DNA of 64,000 bases from Salvator merianae (Eukaryota > Chordata > Lepidosauria > Squamata > Teiidae), in contig QVOM02000090.1 in NCBI GenBank assembly GCA_003586115.2, positions 11,705,637 to 11,769,636 of the forward strand. The letters are read 5' to 3'. The notes under the pieces were generated by a model. That model searched no databases. It was given only the letters and a program-made list of their open reading frames with translations, and had not been told where the DNA came from. Every line of letters starts with the position of its first letter. Position 1 is the stretch's first letter. The translations under genes were made by a program, and so were the position numbers. Shown piece after piece: positions 12,595 to 24,329 of this stretch.

Positions 12595-13147
12595 CAAAGG
12601 TGGGGCTGCCCTTGAAGATGGTTCGGAAGCTGCAGCCAGTGCAGACTGCAGCGGCTAGACTGCTAACTGGGCCTGCTGACCGGACGCACATCACGGCGAT
12701 CCTAAAAGATCTGCACCGGCTGCTTATTTGCTTCCAGTCCCAGCTCAAGGGACTAAAGTTAACTTACAAGGTACAAACGGCTCTGGCCCCAAATATCTAA
12801 AGGAATGCCTTCTCCCAAAGAGACTTGCCAAAGAGACTTCCAAGAGGGTAGATGCATGCCCTATAGCAGTCCAGTGAGGTGGGGATGCACAGGAGGGCCT
12901 TCTCGGTGATAGCCCCCAGCCTATGGAAGAGTCTCCCCTCCAAGGTGCATCAGGAACCCTCTTCGTATATATTCAGATATTTGGTGAAGACACACCTCTT
13001 TGCTCTGGCCTCCGGTTGGGAGAACAGCATAACACCCCTGAAATGCAGGCACTGTCAGGATTTGAGCTAATCTGTTTTATCCATATTTACAATGATTTTA
13101 TGGCGAGGCCTTCGGGTACAGGGCAGGACAGAAGTATAAATAAATCA
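12595..13147 (+). mobile_element. L2/CR1-type LINE, C-terminal end of ORF2 and tail
   Basis: The plus strand reads LQPVQTAAARLLTGPADRTH ITAILKDLHRL, and later RRAFSVIAPSLWKSLPSK followed by FRYLVKTHLFAL. This is the typical C-terminal region of L2/CR1/Rex-type ORF2 (consensus LQxVQNAAARLLTG, HITPVLKxLHWLP, RAFSxAAPxLWNSLP). A frameshift separates the parts. The element ends in gaagtataaataaat. Confidence 0.85.
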
Positions 13148-13599
13148 AAGACCTGTCCTGGCTTTGGCTGCTGCCGGTAACATTCTTGGCAATCAAAATG
13201 GCAAGGCGCTTTGGCTAGGGGGTTGCTTCTTGGCTGTTTGCCAGCCTGCTTTTTCGCCCCTTGCACAATGCAGCCTACCAGGACGCCTACATTCCGGGGA
13301 GCCAGAGCTTTACTCATGCCCCACGTGGAAGGCCATACCCTGCACGCATTAAAACTCCAGAAAGAGCCCACAATTCTGAGCTCGCCAGACTACAGGAACT
13401 GGAATGGAGCAACCTCTGGAGAGTATCAAATCCTCCATTCCTGCCAGGGACACAGCTGCCCCAGTTATCCGCCGCTGGTGGGCGCTGGAGCCCAGCCAAG
13501 GGCCACAGGCTCCCCCCTCCCGTGTTAGGGACTCGATTCCTCCCCTGGGTTGTGACTGACTGGGAGAGAAGCCTGCATACGTTCCAGTTTTAATTGTTG

Positions 13600-13735
13600 C
13601 CTCTTAGCTGAACTCACGCATGGGTGCCAAGACAATGCACAGAGCTCTTCATCCCTACAGGGGGAATCCTAATTAACTTATCAACTATTTTAATAATTGC
13701 TAATTACATGGAATTAAAAGGGCTGATGTAAGACC
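13600..13735. other. Candidate conserved non-coding element
   Basis: A short block with three homeodomain cores (cctaattaac, tttaataattgctaattac, ggaattaaaa) in unique sequence. The flanking 13150-13600 holds nothing recognisable. A G11 run follows at about 13738. Confidence 0.2.
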
Positions 13736-14099
13736 TGGGGGGGGGGGGAGAAGAGAGAACAGCAACCACTTAAACCAATCCATTTTCACCCACATCCGTC
13801 CCATGAATAAACCCCGGATTTTCAGAGATCAGCCGCACAAACAAACACGGGCTTACAGAAGTCTGTCCATTCTGACCTCTCGCCTCATTACATCTGCTTG
13901 AGAACAAAAACAAAACACCAGAAAGCGCAACTGCCTCTTGCGTAACACGGGTACGGATGGCACAGTTTTGTTGCTTTCCACAGTTGGCAAAACTTGTTTT
14001 GGTTTTGCAGCACACGTTTACTTTCACACGGAGGTTAAAATGTGACTATGCTTTCTTTAATGCGAATAAATAACAGTCTGGAAGCCATAGATTCCTGAA

Positions 14100-14425
14100 A
14101 AAGGAAGGGGTCGGTTTGGTTCGGTTTTGAACTTTTTTCTTGAAACAGTGGTGCGTGCGGTTTGATTCGAACATTTTTGAACCAGGGTGTGTTCGTGAGG
14201 TTCACTAGAACACCCTATTGTTCAGTTCAAGTTCGAACCCTGTTTTAGAACAGACAGGGTGTTTGGTTTGAATTTGAACTCTTGTTTTCGAACAGACAGG
14301 ATGTTTGGTTCAAATTCAAACTCTTTTTTCGAACAGACAAGGTGTTCAGTTTGAGCTCGAAATTTTCCAATGCCCCTGTTTGATTCAAACCAGTTTGCAC
14401 CCAAAGAAGTTTGGCTCATCTCTAT
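14100..14425. mobile_element. hAT-like MITE remnant with internal tandem repeat
   Basis: The right end ggctcatctcta is the complement of TAGAGATGAGCC, the same style of terminus as the intact element at 49771-50101. Inside, a roughly 50-bp unit (gaacagacagg...tgtttggtt..gaattc-type) is repeated about three times between 14230 and 14350. The left terminus is not visible. Confidence 0.5.
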
Positions 14426-14429
14426 GATG

Positions 14430-15475
14430 CAATACCGAGTGAAGAAAGATACGTTTCCCCAGCCAAAATCCAGTGCAGACATTGGTTGACCCTCTTGCAG
14501 TACCATTGATACATAACTGGTTGTCTGGATCTCACCTCTGCAGTGCCACTGACTTAACATGGGTAAACTGACACTCTGTGCTTCTTCTAATCCTTGGTTT
14601 TTTCATAGATGGCAGTTTCCTGCATAGCATCCATTTGTGCTACGTAGCGGTTTGAGGGAACCAAACCATAGCATTAGATGAGAGATGGAGATAGGTATTA
14701 TTTTCCCGAGCACACTCGGAGTTGGATGCATTGGTGAGCCCGAGCTTTTAAAAGGGCTACCACTTCCAACCACTTTGTCTGTGAAGGACAGCGTGCTCCC
14801 CAAGGAAATCAATCACAAATGGAAAAAGCTGCTAGGAAAAGAGTTCCTTGCATGACTGGAAGGGAAGCAACCAACTCCTTCAATTGTTCAAAAGTGAAGG
14901 GGCTTCTCCGATTTCAGCTAAAAAACGAAAAGGGGAAAAAAAAAAAAACCTTGCAGACACGCAGAAAAGAAAAACACAAAACCGCCTAAAGTTGTCTGCT
15001 CTTTCCGCAACGCTCCCAAGATACTTGCACTTTTGGCAACGAAAGCCATGAAGTCACCGCTGAAAGCAAAATCCAGGGAACCGGAGGTGTCAAAAACGAT
15101 AAAGGGGGGGAGTGAGGCCGACAACTGGGACAGCCAACCTGTGCCCTCATGCAGCCATTAACGGCGCAGCAACTGGACACAGCGCTTATCCACCGTACTT
15201 GCTGGATCCCTCCTTTTAAAACGACTCTTCCCTCCGCTCCCGCCAACCGCCATTTGTTTACAACCACGCCGGACACTCACAGTGAGATAAAGTATGTTCC
15301 AGGGCCTCGCACGGATTTTCAGAGAAGGCTGGCCTTTCTTTGAAGCGTGTGCCACAAGCAGTGAGATTTAGATCTAGGAACGCGCAGAAGCAGAAGCCCG
15401 AGGTTCAAACACCAGGCCTCGGTTTAGGAAGGATCTGGTAGCAAAGTAGCAGGAGAAAAGCAATCAATGGAAGCC
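14430..15475. other. No gene recognised
   Basis: Unique sequence; a moderately CpG-containing stretch at 15000-15350 carries no recognisable coding motif. Confidence 0.35.
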
Positions 15476-15479
15476 ATTC

Positions 15480-16056
15480 ACACTGAGCAGGAATGGCAGT
15501 ATGTTTTTGTTGGCAGCCCTCTTCTTCTCAGTACTCAGAGGTTCAAGAAGGATGGTGGCACAAGAGGGGGCTTTTTCTGTGGTGGCCCCCAGGCTTTGGA
15601 ACTACTAATGCCAAATGAAACAATCAGATTGCTCATGGTGTCTCAGCCTGCATACACATCACGCTCATTCTCAACAGATTTGCACTGACTGCCTAGTAGA
15701 TACTGAGACCAATTCAAAAAGCAGATATTAACATATAAAGCCTGAAGTGACTTGGGCCCAACTGGTAGAATTAGAAGGAAAGCTCCCTTTGGAGTACCGT
15801 TACCCTGAGATATTTGAGAGGTGGCAGCTAACAGCAGGGCCTTCTCTGTGGTGGGTCTGAGATTACAGAACAACCTTCCTCTGAGTTGTACCTGGGGTTT
15901 CTATTGCCTTGCACCTTTTGGGGAGGGCTTGTGGTTTCTGAATTGCCTGCTGGATTTTAATTGTGAGGTGTTCAGATTGTTGTTGTTGTCATCTGCCTTG
16001 AGACCCTCTGGTGAAGGGTGGGAGAGAAATTTATTAAATAAATAAATAAATAAATG
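15480..16056 (+). mobile_element. LINE (L2/CR1-type) 3' end
   Basis: Two overlapping remnants of an ORF2 end (gcagggccttctctgtggtgg, a common RAFSVVA-type segment) are followed by a 3' UTR, then atctgccttgagaccctctg and a tail gggagagaaatttattaaat(aaat)n. All reading frames are broken. Confidence 0.65.
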
Positions 16057-16569
16057 CAGCCCAGAAGTGCACATTCTCCAGCTTCACTGGTTTGCAGAGC
16101 AGGATTTATTAGTGGCAAACGAAAAGATGAATCGCTTCCTTCACAGAGACTAGCCGCAGGATAACACGGCAGCGCATGCATAAACAGCCAAGTCCTATCG
16201 CACTGCTGCAATTAAAGAACAATTAATTCCTCCTCCACCCACTACGGAAGAGCAGAAAAACTGAGACATTGGGGTTGGGTGGGAGAGAGGGAGGAGGGGG
16301 GATGGATGGTATTTAAGATTTCAGATTCATGCATCCGAATGGCAATTTCTGCATTTTACCCCAAGGGTTCCGTCCGTCTTCCTCACTGTATCCTAACCCC
16401 CAGATGGGAATGTAAATGCACAAAAGTTGGGGCTCCAAACAGTGCCACACTGATCTTTCTCAGGTGCGGGGCGTTCACCGTGTTTATTTTGGAAGAGAAC
16501 TCCGCTTTAGTCCCAGCCCTAATGTTCCACTCCTTTTCTCAACCAATCCAACAATCCAGGGGCTAGAAC

Positions 16570-17115
16570 ACCTTCCTTAGAAATCAGGCTGCAACATCTT
16601 GGCCTTTTCAGCCTTGAAAGATGGCATTTAAGAGGGGACCAAACTGAAGTACATAAAATCATGCACAGTGCGGAAAAGATGGACAGAGAAAAATTCTCTT
16701 CTCTACTGCACAACACTTAGGACCAAGGGAAACTCTCTGAAGCTGATGGGCAGGAGAGTTAGGACCAACAAGGGGAAGTATTTTTTCACCCAGAGGGTCA
16801 TCAGTCTACCAAATTTATTACCTGAAGAGGTGGCGACACCAATCAGCCTGGATAGCTTTAAGAATGGATTGGACAGATTCATGGAGGTCAGGTGTATCAA
16901 TGGCTACTAGAATGGATGCCTAGGTACCGCCTTCAGGTTGGAGAGACAGGCGGGATGCCTCTAAGGACCACTTGCAGGGAGTCAAGAGCAGGTGAAGGTT
17001 TTGCCTTCGTCTTTTGCTTGAGATGCCCAGAAGCCATTGGTGGGTCACTGTGTGAGACGGGATGCTGGACTAGATGGGCCGTGGCCTGATCCAGCAGGGC
17101 TCCTCTTGTATTCTT
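16570..17115 (+). mobile_element. CR1 LINE 3' end
   Basis: Best-preserved copy of the family. It runs from aacatcttggccttttcagc, tataaaatcatgc-like, aggaccaacaaggggaagta, attggacagattcatggagg to gctggactagatgggccgtg and gatccagcagggctcctctt. The order matches the 3' region of sauropsid CR1 elements. There is no intact ORF. Confidence 0.75.
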
Positions 17116-17879
17116 ACCTTCTCATCCAGGAAAGAGACATTCGCAGCATCCAAATCTGCACCCGGCCGTCCAAAAACATGCTAACAGAGCAAGAGGAAAG
17201 GGAGAGGGCTACTCAGAAAAGATTCCAAGCGCCACACTCAGTTTGATGCTTCCCCATTCTTGCTCTATAGCGAGCTAACACTCTGTCCGCCAACAAAGTT
17301 GAAATACTGTTGGCCTACGAGACATAATGAAAAACTTAATCTGGCTGTGCATGTTTGGAAGAGCATCGCATGCTCAGTTTCTGGGAAGACCACATAAAAA
17401 CAAGTCTCTCCACCCTTTCTCATGTGAACCATAAAGGAGATTTACGGCCCAGGTTGTGTTCTGTGTTTTCTCTTGGGAAAGCAGGGGGAAAAAAGAATAC
17501 CAAGCATAGTGGACCAAGATCATTTATTTTTACAACTAGGATTTTCTTTCTAATCAAGATGGAGCCAACATTTAGCCTTCCACTAAATACCCAAGCTGAT
17601 CTTTCTACTATTAGTTTTCTAGAATAGCCGGGTTTTCTGGGGAAATAACCCCAGCTGGCCATGGTTGGAAATATTTCTGTAATTTCGAAAGCCTACACCT
17701 TTCTCTTGAAGAGTATGACAAGAATTGGAGAAGGTTCAGGCCTGGCGGAAGACTTGTTAGGAGATAGAAAATATGGGGGCCTTGTGAAGGCTCTTGGGTT
17801 CCTCCACCAATGAATAGGTAACTTGGGACGTGTAAACAACCAATATCAAGAGGGCTCCAGGCTCCTTAACTTTGCTCAC

Positions 17880-18040
17880 TCCCTATATCAGAAAACGAGT
17901 AGTAATCTTTTCACCTAGCAGGTCATCGGTCTGCAGAATTTAGTATCAGAAGAGGTGGTGACAGCAGCTAGCCCAGACGGCTTTTAGGAAGGGTTAGACA
18001 AATTCAGTGGCTACTAGAATGGATGCCTAGGTACCACCGT
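17880..18040 (+). mobile_element. CR1 3' fragment
   Basis: Matches the middle of the copy at 16570-17115 (cacctagcaggtcatcggtctg, ggttagacaaattcagtggc, gatgcctaggtacc). Flanking 17120-17880 and 18040-18510 show nothing recognisable. Confidence 0.65.
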
Positions 18041-18519
18041 CACTGGAACTTCTGAGTTCTTGGTCCAGGAGGCTTAAATTCTGGGTTTGTCTCCTCCTAT
18101 GGGCTTGGTGATACCTTGGTTGTTTGGGATGTGCTGCTTTGTTCTAATACTTGCTAGTTGAGAATATTTCTACCCCAGAGGTTTTTGCTTCCATTTTTGT
18201 GTTTTATTGGAATGTAAAAACATGTTCTGATTATGTGCTGCTTGACTTGTGTGTTATTAGGAGCTTTCCCAGGCACTGTTCAGGGCAATAAAACAATGGC
18301 TTGGAGCAGGGGGAGAGTCACTTTGAAATATGTGTTACGCTGGAAAATGGAAATAGATTTGCTATAATTTTAAATATTTTAAAATTACATACAAGAGTGT
18401 CAACCAACATATTTAGTGCAGTTCTTCCTTATGCTTAACTTCTAGAATGATCCTGAAAAATTAAGATGGATCAGTCGTATCCTTTCACAAGAAGTTATTA
18501 AGAATATAGTACATTCTTA

Positions 18520-18710
18520 AACTGCCTGGAAAGCAGAGGGTCGCTGGTTCAATCCCCAGCCTCTCCCAGAAGTAGGTCATGGCAAACCACTTCTGTATCC
18601 CTGCCAAGAAACCTGCATAGAGATGCCCATGGAGTCTGAGAGTGCCTGTAGCTCAGTGGTAGAACAAGCTGCCTGGAAAGCAGAGAGTTGCTAGCGACAA
18701 CCTTAAGCCC
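18520..18710 (+). repeat. Dimeric tRNA-headed SINE
   Basis: The first unit starts inside the tRNA head (gcagagggtcgctggttcaa). Its body ends cccatggagtctgagagtg and is directly joined to a second head (cctgtagctcagtggtagaa...). The same junction occurs at 1-232, 22383-22720 and 58795-58960. Confidence 0.75.
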
Positions 18711-19230
18711 GCCTGGCTGCAGCAATCTCCCACCTATCCTTCTTTTGCCTACAGGTAAGGATCACCCATCGTTCATAGCAGAAATGTCTTATAACAGCAC
18801 ACCTGAGACCCTGCTTCCAGCTACTCTGCAGTCCACTCGCAGCCACAGTGGGCACCATCCACCTCTGTGCCTCACCGCCCACAATCTTGGGCAAGGGTTC
18901 TCCCCAACACCACCAAGAACCAATTTCACAGAAATGGGAAGCAGGGACCTTTCACACACACCCTTTGCTCTACCAACCGAGACAGACCCGGAGGCAATCT
19001 TTTCCCCTGGATGTCGCCCTCCGCTGGCCTCCATCACCTCAAACCCCACAATGCCGCCTCACGAAAATGCGTGCCTCCACGGCGCACCAAAATACAGCCA
19101 AAGTCCTTAGTTAGGACCCCCATTTAGACCCCCTCCCTGGAAATGCATTCGAGTGCCATATGTCCTCAACGAAGCAACCACAGCCAAGCAGCTTCAACCC
19201 ACTTCCCCCACCCCCCACCCTGTTTTCCTT
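18711..19230. other. No gene recognised
   Basis: C-rich unique sequence with short overlapping ORFs in several frames and no known motif. Confidence 0.35.
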
Positions 19231-19460
19231 CACAGATTCATTTTCTTCTTATTTCGGGGGAGATCACTTTCATTGCTCCACCGGGACTTGTAATTTTGAG
19301 ACGGCTGAAGAGTTAACCGCGGGTTTTGAAAGCCTGCATTAATTTGGTAATCGTCGTTTGCCCTGCCAACTGCATTTTTGTACATCAACATTTTTAATAT
19401 TAAAAAAGCCATAAATCTATCCATCTGGGCTTGCTGGATCAAAGCAACCCTCCCTAGCTC
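19231..19460. other. Candidate conserved non-coding element
   Basis: Unique sequence with cgggacttgtaattttgag, gcctgcattaatttggtaatcg and gccataaatctatcc (Hox-like ATAAA). Judged by texture only. Confidence 0.2.
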
Positions 19461-19633
19461 TGCTGATCCCACCCATGTACACGAAACGTGGGCTAGCGTT
19501 GACGTTTATGCAAATTTCCAAGGATGGTGCAACACGCCGCCCCTCGCCCCCTTAAAAGAAAAAAAAAAAAGCAATAAAGGGGAAAAGTTTAAGCGTTGAG
19601 TTTTTCAGCACCCAAGACTTAATGTCTCTTTTA

Positions 19634-19635
<2 letters not shown>

Positions 19636-19682
<47 letters not shown>
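19636..19682. repeat. (AG)n microsatellite
   Basis: About 23 uninterrupted AG units. Confidence 0.97.
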
Positions 19683-19684
<2 letters not shown>

Positions 19685-20119
19685 ACAACCATCCATCTTG
19701 GAAAAAGCAATCTTGAGAATTAGTTTCTCATTCTTGACAAAAGCCAACTTGTTACAGATGACTGCTTCACCGTTTTTACACTGCCAATGGAGCAGATCTG
19801 TATGCTTTTTATGGATAAGCTTATGGAAAATCTGCACCCCGAGGAATAAAAATATATAAAAGGCATAAGAACTCACAATATAACAGTGTCTGCAGTTCAG
19901 GGCTGACACAGAATGAACAGGAAAATGACTGGCAAAGAGTACTTAACGGAGTCTGCGAACAATGATGAAAGGTTAGGAAGAGGAAAAAAGGAAGAAATGA
20001 AATTGTTACAACTGAAAAATGTGGCTATGTTAAAAAAAGATGCCAAAGGCCAAAACAATGCCCTGAGAGCTACACATGTAGGGATTTTACAGAGGATATT
20101 TTACAAATATACTTGGGCT

Positions 20120-20235
20120 TGTTTTAACGTTCTGGATTTGCACTTTTATTTTTGCTTTTATACTTTGGGGGGGGGGTTGGGGGAGTTTTGTACACTGCCT
20201 TTTGGTGGAAGGCAATACAAAAAATTTTAAAAAGT
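20120..20235 (+). repeat. LINE-type 3' tail
   Basis: Resembles other non-LTR 3' tails (gttttgtacactgccttttggtgg...gcaatacaaa). Includes a G9 tract. Confidence 0.35.
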
Positions 20236-20309
20236 AAGCAAACAAATCACATTTCTCCACATAATCTGTGTCCTGCTCCTCTGCTCCAAAGGTAAGAATA
20301 AGCAATATA

Positions 20310-20560
20310 GATTTTCAAGGTGGAACAGACCCTGCAGTTTGCTGACCATCCACACTGTGAAGGCTGGAACGACTTGGAAACAGGCTTCCAGCACTCGCAG
20401 TGGGAATGCTGGCTGTACAGTCATGACAGTGGCCACGGAAATGTCCGGCGTCTGCCGTGGCGACAGGGGATGCGGTGTGAGACTGTGCAGTCATGGCCTG
20501 CAGCTTTCGCATCAGGAAGTAGGTGCGAACGCTGCATACCGGGAGCAGTCCAGCAGTCCA
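20310..20560 (+). repeat. Unclassified interspersed repeat, copy 1
   Basis: Shares with 38790-39080 (minus) and 55430-55760 (plus) an ordered set of words: ggaacaga, a palindromic ccagca...tgctgg core, tcatgacagtggcca, gactgtgcagtca, aggtgcgaacgctgc and gagcagtccagcag. No LINE or SINE signature is visible. Confidence 0.7.
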
Positions 20561-20929
20561 TGGTTCAATTGAAAAAGCACGGACAACTAAAGTATGGCTG
20601 CGTCTCCCAGCATGCTGCAAAAACTTCCACAGCTCTTCTTTTTTAAAATCTTGGTGGTAAAGGAAATGCACCATGAAATCCAGTTCCTTCCTTGTACAGC
20701 ACAGTTTCGATCACACATTTTTTGCATTTACGCACTCGGTAAAATATGACTTCCCTCACATAACAGGGTATTTCCACATCACCATTCTGCGTTTTTCAAC
20801 AGTGAGGACTATACAGACATAATGCAGAGACCATCCAGTTATCAACTTCCTGAAGGAAAAAATAAATGCACTATTTGGAAGAAAGCAATCAAAATCTTTG
20901 GAGGCTTAAAGCTTTCCTTTTTTGAAAAA

Positions 20930-21140
20930 TGCTGTTAAGTATTTTAAGCCCAATTACTTACAAAAGAAAGTCACAGAAGGCATATGTTATCTTCGAAGGC
21001 ACATTCTCTCATCTCATCCAGACTTTGGCCAAGAAAAGCATCATTTTTAAAAGAAAAAAAGTGAATTATTAGCCCCTGATACAGGGTGGATTAGGATCGC
21101 TTTGTTAATTTGCCTTGTTTGTGATCACTGAGTGAAAGGC
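20930..21140. other. Candidate conserved non-coding element
   Basis: Unique AT-rich block with cccaattacttac, tgaattattagcccctga and tttgttaatttgcc. Judged by texture only. Confidence 0.2.
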
Positions 21141-21164
21141 AGAATAATCAAATAAATATTGGAA

Positions 21165-21235
21165 GGGACCTTTAAGATCATCTAGTCCAGGCCCCTGCTC
21201 ACTGCAGGAATCTGCTAAAACAGACATGGAACTGA
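21165..21235 (-). mobile_element. CR1 fragment
   Basis: The text ggaagggacctttaagatca tctagtccaggcccctgctc matches the complement of a sauropsid CR1 segment. A similar fragment lies at 40245-40310. The following 21240-22380 is AT-rich and unrecognised. Confidence 0.65.
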
Positions 21236-22382
21236 TGAAGGTTTTTATTTCCCCCTTTGTAATCACTACACACCAATGAGAAAGGTTACACCATTTTGAT
21301 TTCTGTTACGCTGAAGTTACTAAGGCCTAGGAGAAATATGGGCTGAGAGGATGGTATAGAAAAATATAAAAATTTAGTCCAGTCCAAGACCAGCCATGTT
21401 AAACACACAACCAATGACATACCAACATAGCACAGGTAAATATAATTAACAACAAGCCAGCGACTTAGCTTATTCTATTCATTCAAGCAGCCAGTATTTT
21501 CCTAGAGACCATGGTCACTAAGATCAATGTAGCCACTTTATGAATAATGTCTGAGCTTGAATTATCTAAAAGAAATTAATAAAAAAAAGTTCCAATTTGC
21601 TTGGGAGGTTTTTCAGAAAAGGAGTAACTAACTAAAGGCAAGGATTCCATAAAAAAAGCAGTAGAGCAAAATGTACCACTGATTCAAGTGCTTATGAAAG
21701 TAGATACATTGTTGTCCTAGAAAAGAATGAGACAGAATACATTTCTGCTTCTGATAGCAAAAATGGACCATCTTTGCAAAAGAAGCCCAAACCTTTTAGA
21801 TTTCTGCCTGTTCAGCTACTGTTACAGTCTCAGCTGCACAAAAAGTATAAAAACTCTCATTATTTTCTCAAAATATTTATGCTGCATTATATAAACATTG
21901 CTCCTGCAGTTAAGTATACAAGAGTAGCAAATATAAAACATTTTATTAAAGAAAGGTGCAGAATGGTTAAAATAAGCAAGGTTAAGGGAAAGAAAAGCAA
22001 TAAACAGGGCCAATAAACACCTGAATGTAACATTGTAAAGGCTTGGAAAATAAAACAAAACAAAAAAGGTCTTTGCTTGGCACAGTAAAAAGATAAAAGC
22101 TACAAGCTGAACTTTGCACATTATGGTTGCCATTTCATTATTGGCTTTTGGCTCATTTAGCTATGCTCTAATATTATTTTATTGAAATGAAATAAACTTT
22201 GTTTCAATAAAGATAATATATGTTTTTTAACAGAATAAAGAAATGTGGGAACCTTTTTGATTGCCACCCACCCACACTGAGGGCATTTTAAGAAAGATCT
22301 CAAGGGCAATGACCTCAGTGTATTGGAAACTATATGGTAGACTTTTCACTAAATATCATATAATTTCTTCTGCAAATATTTT

Positions 22383-22720
22383 GTTGCTGTTGGATACCAC
22401 TGAGTCATGTCTGACTCCTGGTTGACTCCATAGGCATCTCTATGCAGTTTTCTTAGCAGAGATACAGAAGTGGTTTACCATTGCCTACTTCTGGGGAGAG
22501 GCAGGGGACTGAACCAGCAACCCTCTGCTTTCCAGGTGGTTGGCTCTACCACGGAGCTACAGCCACTCCCAGACTCCATAGGCACCTCTATAAAGTTACC
22601 TTGGCAAAGATACAGTAACAGAAGTGGTTTGCCATTGCCTGCTTCTAGGGAAAGGCTGGGGATTGAACCGACAACCATCTGCTTTCCAGCCTGTTTGTGA
22701 GCTACAGACAGACTCCTTTG
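22383..22720 (-). repeat. Dimeric tRNA-headed SINE
   Basis: On the minus strand two head-body units lie head to tail, with the shared junction (catggagtctgggagtggctgtagctc in sense, here with cctatgg). B-box-like ggttcaatcccc and ggttcagtcccc are visible. Confidence 0.8.
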
Positions 22721-22954
22721 CAAATTAGATGCTCAGCTCAGCCAGGAAATAAACCAAAGGCTATGACATCCATCAGTAGAAAATGCCTGCTGAATGGCTG
22801 CCTGCGTGACTCCAAGGCAGAACCGCAGGGGCGAAGTTATTGCAAAAAATGCCTCACTAAGTTAAGGCCTTTCAGCAAATTCTCCCCCACACTAAAGCCT
22901 CGAACCACTAACCTCCCCTCCCTTCTATTCCCTTTCCCACCATTAAGAGCTCAC

Positions 22955-23150
22955 CTCTGGTTCGATCGATCGGCACTCTACCGGAGATGTCTGCCTGGCG
23001 CTGGAAACCGAGCCGCCTAAAGCCTTAGAAAAGCAGGGAGGCACGTGGAGCGCCGATCGCTCCACAAGATGGGCGAAGGAGCACACTGCCACGTGACGAG
23101 ATCGAGGGCGCCGACGCCCCGCCTACTTCCTTTGCTGCCTTCTTCCAGTG
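22955..23150 (-). other. Possible non-coding first exon (GNB1L by synteny)
   Basis: On the minus strand the CpG-rich sequence runs into CCAGAG/gtgagc, an excellent donor whose exon ends at 22955. The presumed exon has no recognisable protein, consistent with a 5' UTR exon. The start is unknown; 23150 is an approximate upper bound. No downstream GNB1L WD40 exon was recognised between 1 and 22.9 kb, so intron 1 may extend past the left edge. Confidence 0.4.
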
Positions 23151-23290
23151 CGTGCGTTTCCAGTCGCGAATACGCACGCGCGGGATTGCTTACTGCCTAT
23201 TTTTGTTTTTGTTTTTTTTGCCGGGCGCCCCGTTGCAGAAGGGTGAAAATCAGGTGCTAACTGACTGTAGGACCTGGGGGCGCGACTCCT
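22955..23290 (-). promoter_or_regulatory. CpG-rich promoter, probably of GNB1L
   Basis: The segment is dense in CpG against an AT-rich background. It carries CACGTG E-boxes at 23042-23047 and 23090-23095, the second overlapping TGACG, and a GC box (GGCGGGGC on the minus strand, 23116-23123). No TATA box is seen. GNB1L lies just downstream of TXNRD2 in the same orientation in tetrapods, so a minus-strand promoter is expected near here. The gene name is a synteny inference; the sequence shows only a promoter-like island. Confidence 0.55.
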
Positions 23291-23904
23291 CCTGCTCTAT
23301 ATTTTCTAATTCCTATTTTAAAAAGGGTATTTGAAGCGTTGAATCTTTTGAAATTTCCTCTTCTATTGAAGGAGATGGCTTTTTTCAGTTGCTGTATTAA
23401 TTTTTATGCATTAATTACTTCCTCCCTCTGGAAATAATGAAGGATCAGCACATCCCTCCTCACTTTCGGGCATTATTATTGTATTTAGTGTGTTTGTCTA
23501 TCTTGTTTTCATTGCTGTAACCCGTAATAAAAATAAAATTTCAACATACAGAAGGTGGACAGAAGTATCCAGACCTGCCTTATTATTAGTGGACGTGGCT
23601 GGAAACGTTAGGTTGCTCTTTTTCCATAATGGGACTAAATTTGTGCAGCAGTGTCCCAAAATCTAGTGATCTGCAGAACGTTGGAGGCTGTTACAGCAGC
23701 AACCTGTGGACCAATGTATTACTGATTTTTGAAGGAGATTTTGCACAGGCTGGTGACCAGATAGGTAGTATATATATCAAAAGTAATAACAGCTTACTGA
23801 GGCTGCCTCCAGACATGTATTAAAACCTGCAGTCCTCTTGGGTCATTCCCCCAGCATTCCCCAAATAATCCCAATTTAAGCGACCACAACCCCAATGTAT
23901 CGCT

Positions 23905-24000
23905 ATGCACAACACTGGAACCAGGGGACACTCTATGAAGTTGATGGGCAGGAAAGTTCTGACCAACAAAGGGAAATATACAAACCTATACAATATTCGT
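23905..24000 (+). mobile_element. CR1 3' fragment
   Basis: The text aaccaggggacactctatgaagttgatggg and ctgaccaacaaagggaa match the middle of the CR1 copy at 16570-17115. The region 23300-23900 shows nothing recognisable. Confidence 0.6.
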
Positions 24001-24099
24001 TGTGTTTCCAAAAAAGAAAAAAAAATAGAAACGTAGAGACAACCTTAGGATGGATGTTTTGAAATTCGTGTACAATATCTATCTACCTATTGCAATAGG

Positions 24100-24322
24100 T
24101 GCTGATGGAGAGTTAATTCTTATTCACTCCATCTTTATCTTGTCTTGAGAGAATCTGTCAGCAAAGTGACAAGCTTTTTCCATTCAGCATTATCTACCTC
24201 AGGAAATCCACCTCTGGGATAGGTAATGCAGAAAGAAAATGGCGAGTCCTTTTGCTGTTGCGTTTTTGCACTCTGAAAGTGGACTGAAAGTGGATTAAAA
24301 CTTAGGTGTGAATGCAGCCTAG
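24100..24322 (+). mobile_element. MITE-like element, same family as 46.5 kb
   Basis: Right end gtggactgaaagtggattaa aacttaggtgtgaatgcagcct and internal atctacctcaggaaatccacctctgg match the element at 46492-46723. The left end is poorly defined. Confidence 0.5.
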
Positions 24323-24329
24323 GAAACGC

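Noticed and set aside
12555..13180. ORFs resembling a reverse-transcriptase C-terminus as a host gene
   Set aside because: They form a frameshifted LINE ORF2 remnant with a retroposon tail.
1..22900. GNB1L WD40 coding exons
   Set aside because: Searched both strands by eye for WD40 signatures with splice sites and found none that could be supported.
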